Positions 1 to 10,000 are shown, counted from the first letter of the stretch. The stretch is 64,000 nucleotides of DNA from Hymenobacter radiodurans (GCF_004355185.1 NZ_CP037921.1:124001-188000), one strand, 5' to 3'. Translations and numbers: made by a program. Notes: a model not told the origin generated them from the letters alone.

Positions 1-2
1 AC

Positions 3-116
3 GAGATTGCCCAGCGCCTGCGCATCTCCAAGGTCACCCTCTACAAGTACCTCCGCCATCGTAAGGTGGTCATTCACGCCCACCGCAAACCCGCCCCGGC
101 CAATCCACCCGTTTAA
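3..116 (+). CDS. C-terminal end of a serine recombinase (resolvase/invertase), cut by window edge
   Basis: The reading frame is open from the first bases and ends at TAA 114-116. The 37 visible residues contain a helix-turn-helix of the type that ends Hin/Tn3-resolvase proteins (IAQRLRISKVTLYKYLRHR), followed by a short basic and proline-rich tail. In this family the catalytic serine lies near the N-terminus, outside the window, and the tail HTH binds the recombination site. The assignment rests only on the HTH, so another HTH_7-type regulator remains possible. It suggests that a transposon or invertible element borders the left edge. Confidence 0.6.
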   Translation, partial: EIAQRLRISKVTLYKYLRHRKVVIHAHRKPAPANPPV

Positions 117-427
117 CCTTGGTACCAACCTTTACTCAAGGCCAAAAACTTGGTAGCAGCTTGGAGGCAAGATGGCCAAACCAATAGCTTTCGGAGCCGT
201 CGATTCCGCCGAGGTAGGGGTGGTTTTTCTCCGCCTCCGCCCGCAGAACTCGAGTAAGCCGTTCGCCCGCGCAAGGCTTACGGCCGACATACGGGAAAAT
301 GCCCAAAAAGCCGTACGTTCGTCGCGTGTGCCTACGCCGCATCGTCCCGGCCTGGGTGTCGATTCAGGTGTTGTATCTACGAGCGCCCCTTCCTTCTCTT
401 CCCTGGTGTTTCATCCTGTCAGTCCCC
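117..427. other. Intergenic stretch with no supported gene
   Basis: Short open frames occur on both strands (for example from 172 plus and 342 minus), but they overlap one another and carry no recognisable domain. No terminal inverted repeat of the neighbouring recombinase could be recognised by eye. It may hold the promoter of the small gene that follows. Confidence 0.4.
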
Positions 428-676
428 ATGACGCGTTCCGAACTCGAAGCTGCGGGCTTTATTTATGCGGATTATCTGCCCCAGGGCACGCGCTACGCGC
501 AGGGGGACCTCTATGTGCTGCTCACCCCGGCGAAAACCGTGCGCCTCTACCTACCCGACGCTTCCGATGTGGTGGAGATTGCCACCGGCGACTTGTTCAC
601 CCCCGACGTACATTACCAGGGCCCCATCCAAGATATGGAGGAGCTGCTGCGTTTCGTGCACGGGGCCTTACGGTAA
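428..676 (+). CDS. Small hypothetical protein, 82 residues
   Basis: The ATG at 428 opens an 82-residue frame. An upstream in-frame ATG at 299 would add 43 residues of arginine-rich, low-complexity sequence and looks less likely. The protein is acidic to neutral, with a mixed alpha/beta look (AAGFIYADYLPQGTRYAQGD near the start, then VRLYLPDASDVVEIA). There is no signal peptide or membrane segment. A strong hairpin directly after the stop supports a real transcription unit. I do not recognise the family. It lies between a recombinase remnant and an antitoxin-like gene, so it is probably mobile-element cargo. Confidence 0.5.
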   Translation: MTRSELEAAGFIYADYLPQGTRYAQGDLYVLLTPAKTVRLYLPDASDVVEIATGDLFTPDVHYQGPIQDMEELLRFVHGALR

Positions 677-677
677 G

Positions 678-698
678 CCTGCCCACGGGGTGGGCAGG
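678..698 (+). terminator. Perfect 9-bp hairpin after the 82-residue gene
   Basis: CCTGCCCAC and GTGGGCAGG form a perfect 9-bp stem around a GGG loop, starting two bases after the stop codon. A short T-run (716-720) lies about 18 bases further on, so intrinsic termination is plausible but not textbook. Confidence 0.5.
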
Positions 699-779
699 AC
701 CTTCAGAAAATTCAGTTTTTGGCTTCACGCTTGCTTTGGGGCCGCCGTCCTCCTCCCTCTTCCTGCCCACCCCCCGTAC

Positions 780-992
780 ATGCTCCTCCACCAGCCCTTT
801 CAGGGCGCCTTACGCACCGAGTTAAGCTCCCTCGAGCCGGGCAACCCCGTCGCCCAGGCCTACGCCCTGTATACGCTGGCGCAAGCCGCGCAAGCCGCGG
901 AGCCCTTTACGCCCACCAGCATCACGGCCCGCCCCCGGCTGGTACCGACACGCTGTGGATTCCCCCGCTATGGTGCCGTGCGGGGGCCATGA
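780..992 (+). CDS. Possible small protein, 70 residues
   Basis: The ATG at 780 gives a 70-residue frame rich in alanine and leucine in its first 45 residues (NPVAQAYALYTLAQAAQAAE), suggesting a helix. The last residues run into a large perfect hairpin, and a second overlapping frame continues to 1183. Either the gene ends in the hairpin or the frame has been disturbed there. No family is recognised. Confidence 0.25.
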   Translation: MLLHQPFQGALRTELSSLEPGNPVAQAYALYTLAQAAQAAEPFTPTSITARPRLVPTRCGFPRYGAVRGP

Positions 993-1015
993 TCGCCCCC
1001 GCACGGCACCATAGC
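967..1015. repeat. Perfect 21-bp inverted repeat with a 7-base loop
   Basis: Bases 967-987 and 995-1015 are exact reverse complements (arm begins GCTATGGTGCCGTGC and ends in GGGGGC), with loop CATGATC. A second, shorter GC-rich hairpin (ACCCCG/CGGGGT) follows at about 1016-1038. There is no U-tract. Candidates are a rho-independent-like structure, a recombination site of the adjacent serine recombinase, or a structured RNA. Confidence 0.7.
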
Positions 1016-1182
1016 CACCCCGGCAGGAGCGGGGTAGCGAGGAGGGAAGGAGAACCAGCCCGCCCAGCGTGCTCCGGGCAACGTGGCACTGGCTTTGCCA
1101 AGAAGGAGAAAGCACCCGGCCGGCAACCCGGGCGTCGTTGTTCTGCAGGTGATTATCGGTGCTATTTCGTAGCTATTAGGTG

Positions 1183-1407
1183 ATGAGTAACGTCTATTTT
1201 CCCCTTCCCCCCGCCACCCTGGCCCCGGCCGCGCAAGCGCAGTGGCTCGGGCGCCTGCAGGAGGCCGAGCGCATTAGTGGCCTCCGGGAGGCCGGCGGGC
1301 CGCTAGTGAGCCGCGAAACGCTGGCTTTCCTGCAGCGCTATGTGCAGGGCGAGCTGAGCTTGGCCCAAGTCGTGCGCCTGCAATCCCAGCGCTTACCCGG
1401 CAAATAA
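1183..1407 (+). CDS. VbhA-like antitoxin-domain protein
   Basis: This is a 74-residue protein starting at ATG 1183 (GTG 1180 is an alternative). The segment ERISGLREAGG followed by FLQRYVQGELSLAQVVRLQ matches my memory of the VbhA antitoxin motif, in which a short helix inhibits a Fic-domain AMPylator (inhibitory helix, then a Y-x-x-G-E-I-S-hydrophobic segment). No Fic toxin (HPFxxGNGR) is visible downstream, so it is either an orphan or acts on a toxin outside the window. Many transposon-borne small proteins in Bacteroidota share this domain. The placement beside a recombinase tail fits mobile cargo. Confidence 0.5.
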   Translation: MSNVYFPLPPATLAPAAQAQWLGRLQEAERISGLREAGGPLVSRETLAFLQRYVQGELSLAQVVRLQSQRLPGK

Positions 1408-1560
1408 GGCCCAGGCAGGCAGGCCCCATCCGGCGGTAGCGCGAGCACGGGCGGCGAGCAAGCTGGCGACATTCTTGCGGGGAAAAAGCACAAAATGCCC
1501 TAGGGTAGTGCGCAGGCACGGTGCTTAGGGTAAGTAGATAAGGGGGTTAGTCAGAAGAAA

Positions 1561-1788
1561 ATGCTTACGTGGATTAGTCTTCATCAAGCTTGGTTGCTGA
1601 GCATGGCGGGCATTCTGACTGCTATCCTTATCATCAACCGGGTGCTCCGCACCTGGGCCACGCATGCCGGCGGGCCACCGCGTACCGGGCACTCGGGGGC
1701 GGATGGCTCCGTCATCGACCCCAGCACGCGGCCTGCCAAACAGAATAGGGCTGCCAGTAGGCGTGAGGCGGCCAGGGAAATAGTGTAG
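1561..1788 (+). CDS. Small single-pass membrane protein (paralogue of the 21.0 kb gene)
   Basis: This 75-residue protein has one predicted membrane helix near residues 10-30 (WLLSMAGILTAILIINRVL) and a hydrophilic, basic, Pro/Ala-rich tail that is probably cytoplasmic. Residues 2-30 resemble the small protein at 21006: both have LTW, a QA or HQA, then a helix ending in INR-V/L-L. The similarity includes bases upstream of the second gene's ATG. No function is known. The rear half has biased composition. Confidence 0.45.
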   Translation: MLTWISLHQAWLLSMAGILTAILIINRVLRTWATHAGGPPRTGHSGADGSVIDPSTRPAKQNRAASRREAAREIV

Positions 1789-1906
1789 TCTAGGGCAGCG
1801 ATGATAGGCATTGCCCTGGAGCAACAAGTGGAGCTGCGCCAGCAGCCCACTAAGCTTGCAGGCCTACCTTCACGACCAGATTAGGTCCCCAGCGGCAGGC
1901 CTGGCA

Positions 1907-4900
1907 TCACTTATCGATATTAAAGCCCAAGCCAAACTGAATCAGGCTGTTTTCGGATGACTGCTGGTAGGACACCGAAAAGGCGAGGGTTTCGACCACG
2001 GGCGCAAGGTAGAGGCCGCCGCCGTAGCCCGCATGCCAGCCCCCAGGCGAGTTGCCTTGGTAGTATACCCGCCCCTGATCGTAAAAGCCAAACACCCCGA
2101 AGTAAAACGGCAGAAAGCCGTTCTTGACCTGCCCTAAGGCCAGGCGCAGTTCGGTATTCACATAGAGGCTGGCGTCGCCGGTGAAGCGGTTGCGGTAGTA
2201 GCCGCGCAGGTTTTCGCGCAGGCCCAGCGAGGTAAGCTTGTAAAAGGGAATGTCGTCGACGGGCCCGTAGTTTTTGGCCCCGCCGCCCTTCAGTACCAGG
2301 GTAATGGGCAGCCCGAGGCGCGTGGTGCCGTAGTACTCGGTAAAGCCCTGAGTGAGGCCAAACGTGCGTTGCGGGCCGCGAAGCTGGCGGTAGCTTTCGT
2401 GCCGGGCCTGCAGGCGCACCCCGCGGCGGGCAAACCTGGGCCGGTCGCGGAAGTCCAGGTCCAGCAGGCCCTTGACGCCCAGCAGCTGCTGGGCGCTGGC
2501 GTTGGGCCGGTTGAATGCGTCCGGCGGAGGGGTCTGGGTCGAGAGGCCCAACAGGCTGTTGTCGGCAAAGTTGGAGGTGTAGTCTTCAAAGGCTGGCCCC
2601 AGGCGCAGGGTGCTCCGCTGCAGGAAGATGCGCTCCAGAAAGGCGTTGAGCGTGAAGCCCCGGTAGCGGGCAGTGTAGAACCTGTCGTTGTAGCGGTCCT
2701 GGCTGATGTCCGTATCGTTGCCGATGCCGAAGAAGTTGTAGTAGGGAAAGTAGTTGCCGAAGCTGGCCTCGGCGCCCGCATCGACTTTGCCGATGGCATA
2801 GCGGTGACGGGTGCTGCCGGTAAGTAGCAGCAAGCCGTTGCTACTGCTTTGAATATCGAAGGCGTAGAGGTTTTTGAAACCGGGCTTGCGGAACCCCTGG
2901 CGGAGAAAGCTGACCCCAGCGCTGACGCCGAAGCCGTCGTTGCGATTGTAAAACAGCATGAAGCGGGGCTGATATGAGTTGTAGTCGAAGGCTTCAAAAT
3001 TGTACTCATTGATATTCGACCGCGTCGAGGTGCGGTTGTCAGCTTCTTTACCCAGCTGCAGGTCCGTGTCGGGCACGTCATACACCTTGGTCAGGGTGCG
3101 CAGGCCTTTCACCCGCGATTCATCTACCATATGGTCCTGGCCCGCCCCACCAATGAGGCGCACCAGAATGCTCCTGGAAGCTTCGCCACGGACGTAGAAC
3201 ACGTCCCGGCCGTCAAACCCGTAGACGCTGATTTCCTCGGTTTCGGCGGGCTTAAAAGTGCGGTCATACAGGGCCAGACCGTCGGGGCTTTCGCCTTCTT
3301 TGGACCGGTCGAACACCTGCACCCTCACTTGCCCAGCAGGCAGGCGGTCCACCTGAAATACCTCCCCCTTGTTGCTGCCGTGCACATCCACGCGCCGGGC
3401 CAGCAGCCGGTAATAGTCGTCCACGGCCTGGGGCAGGTCCTGGATACGGGCCTTGAGCTTGCGGTTAATGTCGTTGCCGGACAGGGGCTGTATTTCCGGG
3501 GGCAGCTTGCCAGTGGCCTCGTCAATGACGGCCGGCGTCAGTTGGGTTTGCAGGTAGCGGGCGGCCTGCTGCCACTGCTCGCGGCTCAGGCCCTGCAGCA
3601 GGAAACGATCGAGGTCCTTGGCGGGCCAGTTGAGGCTTTTCAGGTCGTGGAAGTGGTCTTCAAACCCCTCAATGCTGCCCACGGCCCACTCGCGGTCGGA
3701 CAGGTACGTGAGCAGGCCGTTCCACTGGGTAAACGCCTGGTCGCGGTCGCGCGGAATGGGGCGGTACAGGGTACCGCCGTCGGGCTGCTTGAAAGCGGCC
3801 CACTTCCAGTTGTCCTCATGCTTGCCGAAGTCGGCAATAAGCATATCAAAGGCCCGGGCTTTGGCCAAGCCCAGGGCATCGACCTGGTTGTCGTGGTCTT
3901 TGTAGAGTTGACGAAACAGCCCGAAGCTGCGCTTTACCTCTTCACTGCCCCCGAAACCGGGCAGGTTGGGCTTGGCATCTGAGGGCCGGTCCTCCAGGGT
4001 GCCGAGCAGACCGGCATACTGCTGGCGGTAGGGGCCAAGCTGCTGATTATCGGGCAGGCGAAACAGCCGTGGCCGGGCGTGCAGGATGTCGGTGTGGTCG
4101 AGTAATGAGCCGGCCACCAGGGCCGAGTAAGGATGCGCCGTGGCCGTGACGTCGCGCAGGATGTCGGCCGCAATGGAGTGGCGCAGCTGAGGCGGCAGGA
4201 TGTTGGTCACGTCCTTGTCCACCGAGCGAAAAACGTACTCTGAACTGTCCGCGGCAATGAGCTTAAGGGCCGTGGTCTGGCGGCCTCCACCTTTACCGAA
4301 GGGGCGCAGGCCGCCTTTCTCGGAGCGCAGGTCCAGCGTAGGTACTTCTACCGGCTGGATCCACGAGGTGCGATAGACCGGGCCTATGAATAGGCGCTTG
4401 CTAAACGTGCCCCGATACTGCGGGCCCGGAGCGACGACCGTGGATGATTGAAAAGGCGCATCGGGTTTCGGGGTTTTGGGGAAATGGCTTTCAGTAGCGC
4501 ACGTGAGCAGAAAAGCGTTGGTGGGGGCCTCCTCCTCCACTGCTCGTTTTTGGAGGGAGGGAGAGCCAGGGCCGGCAGCCAAGCAGGCAGAGCGGAAGAG
4601 CGTGGTAGTAAAGGGGGCCTTCGGAGGGGATTCATCCCCGCTGAAAACATAAAAAGAAGCTTTCACGGTACCATCCGCGAAGTAGTCCAGACGGGAATAG
4701 CCCTCCTCCCGTTGGTTGAACAGCGACTCGCCTTGGGCACCGATGTGGTGCCCTTCGACCAGGCTGCCGGAGACGAGATGATAGTTGCCCTGAAAGGGGG
4801 TGAGCTGCAGGCTGTAGTCGTGGGCGGCAGCGTATACCACGCCCGGGTTGCTTTGCAACGTATTCAGCAGCTCCTTGCGGAGTTCCTGGTAGCGCGGATT

Positions 4901-5665
4901 GGCCATGTCGCGTGGGGTGCCTACGTTCTGCCGGTAAGCGGCGTACACCGTGCCCAGCACCGGGGGCAGCAGGTGACGGGTGAGAGGCGGGTAGCCACCA
5001 TACTCGCCGTTGCTCACAACGGGATGGTGGCCGGCCAGCAGCACGTTCCTGCCCCGGGTTTCGTCGAGAATGTCATGCAGCTGCTCCCGAAATTCCTCCG
5101 CGGTCAGGGTTTTGCAGTCCGTATCGGGCGCTTCGGGTCGGTCGTAGGGGTGGGTAAACCAAGGCGTGTTGAGGGCCACCAGGCGCACCAGCGGGGCTAC
5201 GTCCACCACTTCAGGGCCCGGACAACCGTTGCTCGGCAGGAAGGCGTTTTGGCCGGGCAGCTGCTTTTCAATGTACTTCTCCAGCCGGCGCACAGCCTTC
5301 AAGCCATCGGGGCCGGAGTTGGACCAGTCCTTATCGCCGGGCAGGAAGTAGATATGACCCTGGGGCAGGCCTTTTACCAGGGAAATGAGCGCGTCGGCGC
5401 GAGTGCGGGCGGGCTGAGCCAGGACACTATCAGCTTTGCCCGCCAGACCGGTGTTGCCGACGATGTCGCCCAGGTGGACAACAGTAAAAGGCCCTGTCTG
5501 CTGCTCCAGCACCTGCCGCAGCTGGGCCAGGCGGGCAGCCGGTACTTCCCGCTGGGCCGTGTTGCCAAATAGAAAAACCCGATGCTCAGGCACCTTTTCC
5601 TGCGCGGCGGCGGGGGCGATGGCCATTACGGCCGCGGCCAGCAAATAGGTATAACGAGTACACAT
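1907..5665 (-). CDS. Exported metallophosphoesterase fused to a BamA/Omp85-type barrel
   Basis: This 1252-residue protein has a signal peptide (about 1-21, ending AAAQ). Residues ~30-330 carry calcineurin-like metallophosphoesterase motifs: VVHLGDIVGN near 60, LPGDKDW near 112 and LLAGHHPVV near 211. Residues ~600-650 have a conserved-looking ADFGKHEDNW and PIPRDRDQAF pair reminiscent of CotH/Fam20-like kinases. From ~890 to the end the sequence alternates like a barrel, with an Omp85-like LRGYYRNRF motif and a terminal aromatic-poor strand. In Bacteroidota such fusions are outer-membrane proteins whose phosphoesterase faces the periplasm or the surface; the substrate is unknown. It is monocistronic, with ATG chosen because the signal peptide follows directly. 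Confidence 0.8.
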   Translation of the reverse strand: MCTRYTYLLAAAVMAIAPAAAQEKVPEHRVFLFGNTAQREVPAARLAQLRQVLEQQTGPFTVVHLGDIVGNTGLAGKADSVLAQPARTRADALISLVKGLPQGHIYFLPGDKDWSNSGPDGLKAVRRLEKYIEKQLPGQNAFLPSNGCPGPEVVDVAPLVRLVALNTPWFTHPYDRPEAPDTDCKTLTAEEFREQLHDILDETRGRNVLLAGHHPVVSNGEYGGYPPLTRHLLPPVLGTVYAAYRQNVGTPRDMANPRYQELRKELLNTLQSNPGVVYAAAHDYSLQLTPFQGNYHLVSGSLVEGHHIGAQGESLFNQREEGYSRLDYFADGTVKASFYVFSGDESPPKAPFTTTLFRSACLAAGPGSPSLQKRAVEEEAPTNAFLLTCATESHFPKTPKPDAPFQSSTVVAPGPQYRGTFSKRLFIGPVYRTSWIQPVEVPTLDLRSEKGGLRPFGKGGGRQTTALKLIAADSSEYVFRSVDKDVTNILPPQLRHSIAADILRDVTATAHPYSALVAGSLLDHTDILHARPRLFRLPDNQQLGPYRQQYAGLLGTLEDRPSDAKPNLPGFGGSEEVKRSFGLFRQLYKDHDNQVDALGLAKARAFDMLIADFGKHEDNWKWAAFKQPDGGTLYRPIPRDRDQAFTQWNGLLTYLSDREWAVGSIEGFEDHFHDLKSLNWPAKDLDRFLLQGLSREQWQQAARYLQTQLTPAVIDEATGKLPPEIQPLSGNDINRKLKARIQDLPQAVDDYYRLLARRVDVHGSNKGEVFQVDRLPAGQVRVQVFDRSKEGESPDGLALYDRTFKPAETEEISVYGFDGRDVFYVRGEASRSILVRLIGGAGQDHMVDESRVKGLRTLTKVYDVPDTDLQLGKEADNRTSTRSNINEYNFEAFDYNSYQPRFMLFYNRNDGFGVSAGVSFLRQGFRKPGFKNLYAFDIQSSSNGLLLLTGSTRHRYAIGKVDAGAEASFGNYFPYYNFFGIGNDTDISQDRYNDRFYTARYRGFTLNAFLERIFLQRSTLRLGPAFEDYTSNFADNSLLGLSTQTPPPDAFNRPNASAQQLLGVKGLLDLDFRDRPRFARRGVRLQARHESYRQLRGPQRTFGLTQGFTEYYGTTRLGLPITLVLKGGGAKNYGPVDDIPFYKLTSLGLRENLRGYYRNRFTGDASLYVNTELRLALGQVKNGFLPFYFGVFGFYDQGRVYYQGNSPGGWHAGYGGGLYLAPVVETLAFSVSYQQSSENSLIQFGLGFNIDK

Positions 5666-5765
5666 TGGAGTAAACCATCTATGTTTTTTTGATTGTATAG
5701 CGCTGGGAGCAAGTGAATGATCAACTCTACCCCTTGATTTTGTGGCTACGCTCGTAGGCGACAGC

Positions 5766-6554
5766 TCACAAAATGTGTAAGTCGACGTGCAGGGCCAGGA
5801 GCAGGAGAATGGTGAGACCCACCAGTACCCGATAGACCCCGAAACTTCGAAAGCCGACGCGGACCACCACGCGCAGGAAGGTCTTCACGGCGAGCAGTGC
5901 CACCCAAAAAGCTATTACGTTGCCAAACAACAGCAATCTCAGTTCTTCGCCGTTGGGTAACGTCGTATGGTAGACTTTATAGAACTGATAGGCGGTAATG
6001 ACGGCCATCGTAGGCACGGCCAGCAAAAACGAGAAGTCGGCGGCTGAGCGCCGGTCAAACCCCTGAGCTAAGCCCCCGATGAGGGTGGCGGCCGAGCGCG
6101 AGACGCCCGGGACCAGGGCGACGCACTGAAACAGGCCAATGTTAAATGCCTGCCCCAAACTGGGCGTCGTGACCTGCTTACGCTCCCTGATAAACCACCT
6201 GTCAATAAAGAGCAGCACAATACCCCCCAATACCAAGGATACGGCCACCACGGTTACACTTTTCAGCAACACCGTAATCACATCCTTGAGCAAAAAACCC
6301 AGTAGGCCAAAGGGCACAAAGGCCGTGATTAGCTTTAGGTAAAAGTCTAGGCTCTGCACAAACCGCCGCCAGTACAGCGCCACCACCGCGAGAATAGCCC
6401 CAAACTGAATCGAGGTAATGTAAACTTCGGTAAAGGGCACTTGCCCGATGCCGAGCAGATTCGCCACGATAATCATGTGACCGGTGCTCGACACCGGTAA
6501 AAACTCTGTCAGGCCCTCGACAATAGCGAGGAACAGCGCTTGCCAATAGGACAT
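5766..6554 (-). CDS. uppP: Undecaprenyl-diphosphatase UppP (BacA)
   Basis: This is a 262-residue polytopic membrane protein. It has the two BacA signatures: EGLTEFLPVSSTGH at residues 13-26, and PGVSRSAATLIGGLAQGFDR in the second half. Known UppP enzymes dephosphorylate undecaprenyl diphosphate to recycle the lipid carrier for peptidoglycan and surface glycans, and confer bacitracin tolerance. The length matches the family (about 260-270). Start ATG 6554. It sits between the barrel phosphoesterase and a metal pump and has no obvious operon partner. Its carrier role fits the epimerase/glycosyltransferase genes 10 kb away. Confidence 0.95.
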   Translation of the reverse strand: MSYWQALFLAIVEGLTEFLPVSSTGHMIIVANLLGIGQVPFTEVYITSIQFGAILAVVALYWRRFVQSLDFYLKLITAFVPFGLLGFLLKDVITVLLKSVTVVAVSLVLGGIVLLFIDRWFIRERKQVTTPSLGQAFNIGLFQCVALVPGVSRSAATLIGGLAQGFDRRSAADFSFLLAVPTMAVITAYQFYKVYHTTLPNGEELRLLLFGNVIAFWVALLAVKTFLRVVVRVGFRSFGVYRVLVGLTILLLLALHVDLHIL

Positions 6555-6843
6555 AGGAGGCGATAGTAGCTGGCCGCATGAACGGGCCGCGAGTGAAGGA
6601 TTCTAAAATTCGAGCAGGTGCGGTGGGCTCACCAGCAGCGGAATGACGACCAGCGCAATGGCGGACACGAGTAGCTTGTTCTTACAGCAGGAAGCAGGTT
6701 AGTAATGCCTGTTTCCCGGTAATTAGGAGGGCTTAGTGACGCAGATATACGGAAGCATTCTGTAGTAATTCTGAAGGCTAGGGGAGTGGCCCGCGCCGGG
6801 CCAGTCAGCAGGTGCGGATAGCACTCCCCTGGCAGTTAAAAGC

Positions 6844-7020
6844 CTAAACGTAGCGGTCAAAGAGCCGGTGCATCCCTTTCACCCCCAGCTTGGCGCCAAC
6901 CTCGCCGGCCAGCACGTCGGAGGGAAAGGGCACGACCCGGGTAGAGGCCACCACTGGAAAAGCTATTCGGTGATTCCCAAAGCGATGGGTGCCTGGAAGG
7001 CCGGGCTTGAAACAAAGCAT
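6844..7020 (-). pseudogene. 58-residue ORF, possible PAP2-phosphatase C-terminal remnant
   Basis: The ATG at 7020 gives 58 residues. The segment VVASTRVVPFPSDVLAGEVG resembles the last PAP2 motif (S-R-V ... H-x-x-S-D-V-L-A-G), but the expected histidine before SDVLAG is a proline-containing FP. The earlier KxxxxxxRP and PSGH motifs are missing. If the call is right, this is a decayed fragment of a lipid phosphatase beside UppP. It could also be a chance frame. Confidence 0.3.
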
Positions 7021-7081
7021 CTCATATCCACCGTTGGCTCGTAGAACCGCGTGTGTCCTACCCGAATCTCTATTTTGTGCA

Positions 7082-10000
7082 TTAGCTAGCTTCCTTAGCC
7101 CCTTTCGCGCGCCCGAAGGCCCAGTATAAGGCTGGCATACCCAGCAGGTTCAGCACCGTGGAGGTAATAACGCCCCCCAGAATTACCACCGCCATCGGGT
7201 GCTCAATTTCTGCGCCCGGCTCGTTGCCCGCCAGGATGATGGGCAGCAGGGCCAGCACCGAGGTCAGGGCCGTCATGATAATGGGCGACACCCGTTCCAG
7301 AGAGCCACGGATGACTAACTCTCGGCTAAAGGGCATTCCTTCTTCCCGCTCCAAATGCTGGTAGTGGCTCACGAGCATGATGCTGTTGCGGGCCGCTACG
7401 CCCAGCACCGTAATAAAGCCCACAATGGAGCCGAGCGAGAGCACGCCGCCCGTCAGAAATGCCGCCAGCAAACAGCCTGACACGGCAAAAAACAAGCTCA
7501 GGATGCCCAGGGTGGCCAGCCGAACGGTGCCGAAGTCGGTGTAGAGCACCAAAAAGATGCCGATGAGCGAGAGGCACACCAGCAGGGCCATGCGGTTTTG
7601 GGAGGCCTGCCGTTCGGCGTACTCGCCCAGAATTTCCGGGTGGTAGCCGTTGCCGAAGGCCACGCCATCGACCTGCGCCTGCACGTCGCGGGCCACCGAG
7701 CCCAGGTCCCGGCCGCGCACGTTCAGCGTGACGTCGATGCGGCGGGAGGACGCCTCGCGGGTGATTTCGTTGGGCGTGGGCACAATGCGCACGTCGGCCA
7801 CCTCCTTAAGCGGCACGGCCCCGCCGCCGGGCAGGCCGATGAGCAGCTCGCGCACGGCCCCGAAGTCGGAGCGCACCGCCGGCTGGCCCCACACGGCCAC
7901 GTCGAAAATCTTCTGCTCCTGGTAGATCTCGCCCACCTTGCGGCCCTTCACCAGCGTGCTGATGGCCTGCAGCACCGTGCCGGGGCTCAGGCCAAAGCGG
8001 GCGGCGGCTTCGGGCTTCATCTTCACCTGAATCTGGGGCACGAGGGTTTGCTGCTGCACTTTCAGGTCGACTACGCCCTCCACGCCTTCGAGCTTACTGC
8101 CCACTTCCTTGGCCTTGGCATAGAGCTGGTCGAGGTCGGGGCCAAATATGCGGACGACGATGGTAGCCGAGGTACCCGTCAGCACCTCCTTGATTCGTTC
8201 GCGCAGGTAGGTCAGCAGGTCGCGGTAGAGGCCGGGGTAGCCGTCCACCACTTCCTGGATTTTGGCCACGGTGCCTTCGTAGTCCACCTTGGGGTCCACG
8301 GAAATCCAGAGCTCCGTGAAATTGGGTCCTACGACCTCATCCGCTACTTCGGCCCGGCCGATGTGGGCGCCGAAGTTGCGCACGCCGGGGATGGCGCGCA
8401 GCTCCTTGCTGGCCCGCACCGTGATGCGCGACATGGCCTGCAGCGAGGTGCCGGGCTTCTCCACCCAGTGCATCAGAAAGTCGTATTCCTTGAAGTTGGG
8501 CAGGAACTCCTGCCCGAAAAACGGGACCAGCAGCATCGACACCACCGCCACGCCGGTCAGCGACCAGGCCACGCGCTTGGGCCGGGCCAGCAGGCCGGGC
8601 AGCACGCGGGCGTAGCGGCGCTTGAGCCAGGCCACGACGGGCGCATCCTTGGATTCTTTTTCCGCGGCTTTGGGCAGGAGTAGCAGCGCCAGTGCCGGCG
8701 TCAGCGTCAGGGCCACGAACAGCGAGGCCAAAATGGCCAGCACGTAGGCAAAGGCCAGCGGCTGGAAAAACGCGCCCGACAAGCCCGGCAGCAGGAAAAT
8801 GGGCAGCAGGACCAGCGCCACGATAACCGAGCCATAGATAACGGCCGAGCGCACCTCCATCGAAGCTTCGTAGACCACGGCAAAGGATGTTTTGGGGGAG
8901 CCGGCCTCCTTGTTGAGCCGCAACCGGCGCATGATGTTTTCCACGTCGATGATGGCATCGTCGACCACCTCGCCCAGGGCGATGATGAGGCCGGCCAGCA
9001 CCATGGTGTCGATGGTTTTGCCGGAGTAGCGCAAGGCCAGCGCCGCCGCGATGAGGGACGTGGGCAGCGCCAGGGCGCTAATCAGGGCCGTGCGCCACTC
9101 GTAGAGGAAGAACAGCAGCACCAGCACCACCAGCACGCAGCCGATGAGCAGCGACTTGTTCAGGTTGCTGAGCGACATCTCAATAAAGGTCGCGGGCCGG
9201 AAGATGGTCGAGTCGATTTCCAGCCCCTTCAACCCTGGCCGCATGGCATTGAGCGCGGCTTCCACCTGGCGCGTCACGTCCAGGGTATTCGCGCCGGGCT
9301 GCTTTTCCACGATGAGTAGCAGGCCCGGCCCATCGTTAATCACGGCGTCGCCGATGGGCGCGGGGAAGCCTTCGACCACCTGCGCCACTTCGCCCAGCTT
9401 CAAACTCACGCCGTTGCGGAAGGTTACCGGCATCTGGGCTAGGTCGGCGGCGGTCTGGATGGCCGAGCTTTGCGAGACGGCCAGGCGCTGGTTGGGCGAA
9501 TCGATGAAGCCGCCGCCGGCCAGCGTGGTGGCATCGGCCGCGGCCTTTTCCACTTCGACCAGGGTGAGGCCCAGGGTGCGCAGCTGCTCGGGGTTCACCA
9601 GTACCTGTAATTGCCGGTCGCGCTGCCCCCAGATGGCCACGTTGGCCACGCCGGGCACGGCCATCAGGCGCGGGCGGATGCTCCAGCGGGCCAGCGTGGT
9701 CATCTCCACCTGCGTGAGGCTGTCCGACGACACGCCAATCTTCAGCACCCGGCTGGTAGAGGATAAGGGCGAGAGCATGACCGGCGGGCGGGCCACGCCA
9801 GGCAAGGTAGGTGCTACCCGCGCCAGTCGTTCCTGTACCGCCTGCCGGGCGTTGTTGATGTCGATGCCCTGCGGGAAATACAAGACTACCGACGAGAGCC
9901 CCAGCACCGACTTCGACCGGATTTTCTTCACCTCGGGCGTGCCGTTCAGGGCGTTTTCCAGGGGCACGCTCACCAGGGCTTCCACCTCGGCCGTGCTTAG

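Noticed and set aside
2369..5572. Long plus-strand open frames (for example 3131-3982 and 4448-5572) inside the phosphoesterase-barrel gene
   Set aside because: They are antisense shadows of a high-G+C gene, with no motifs or start context.
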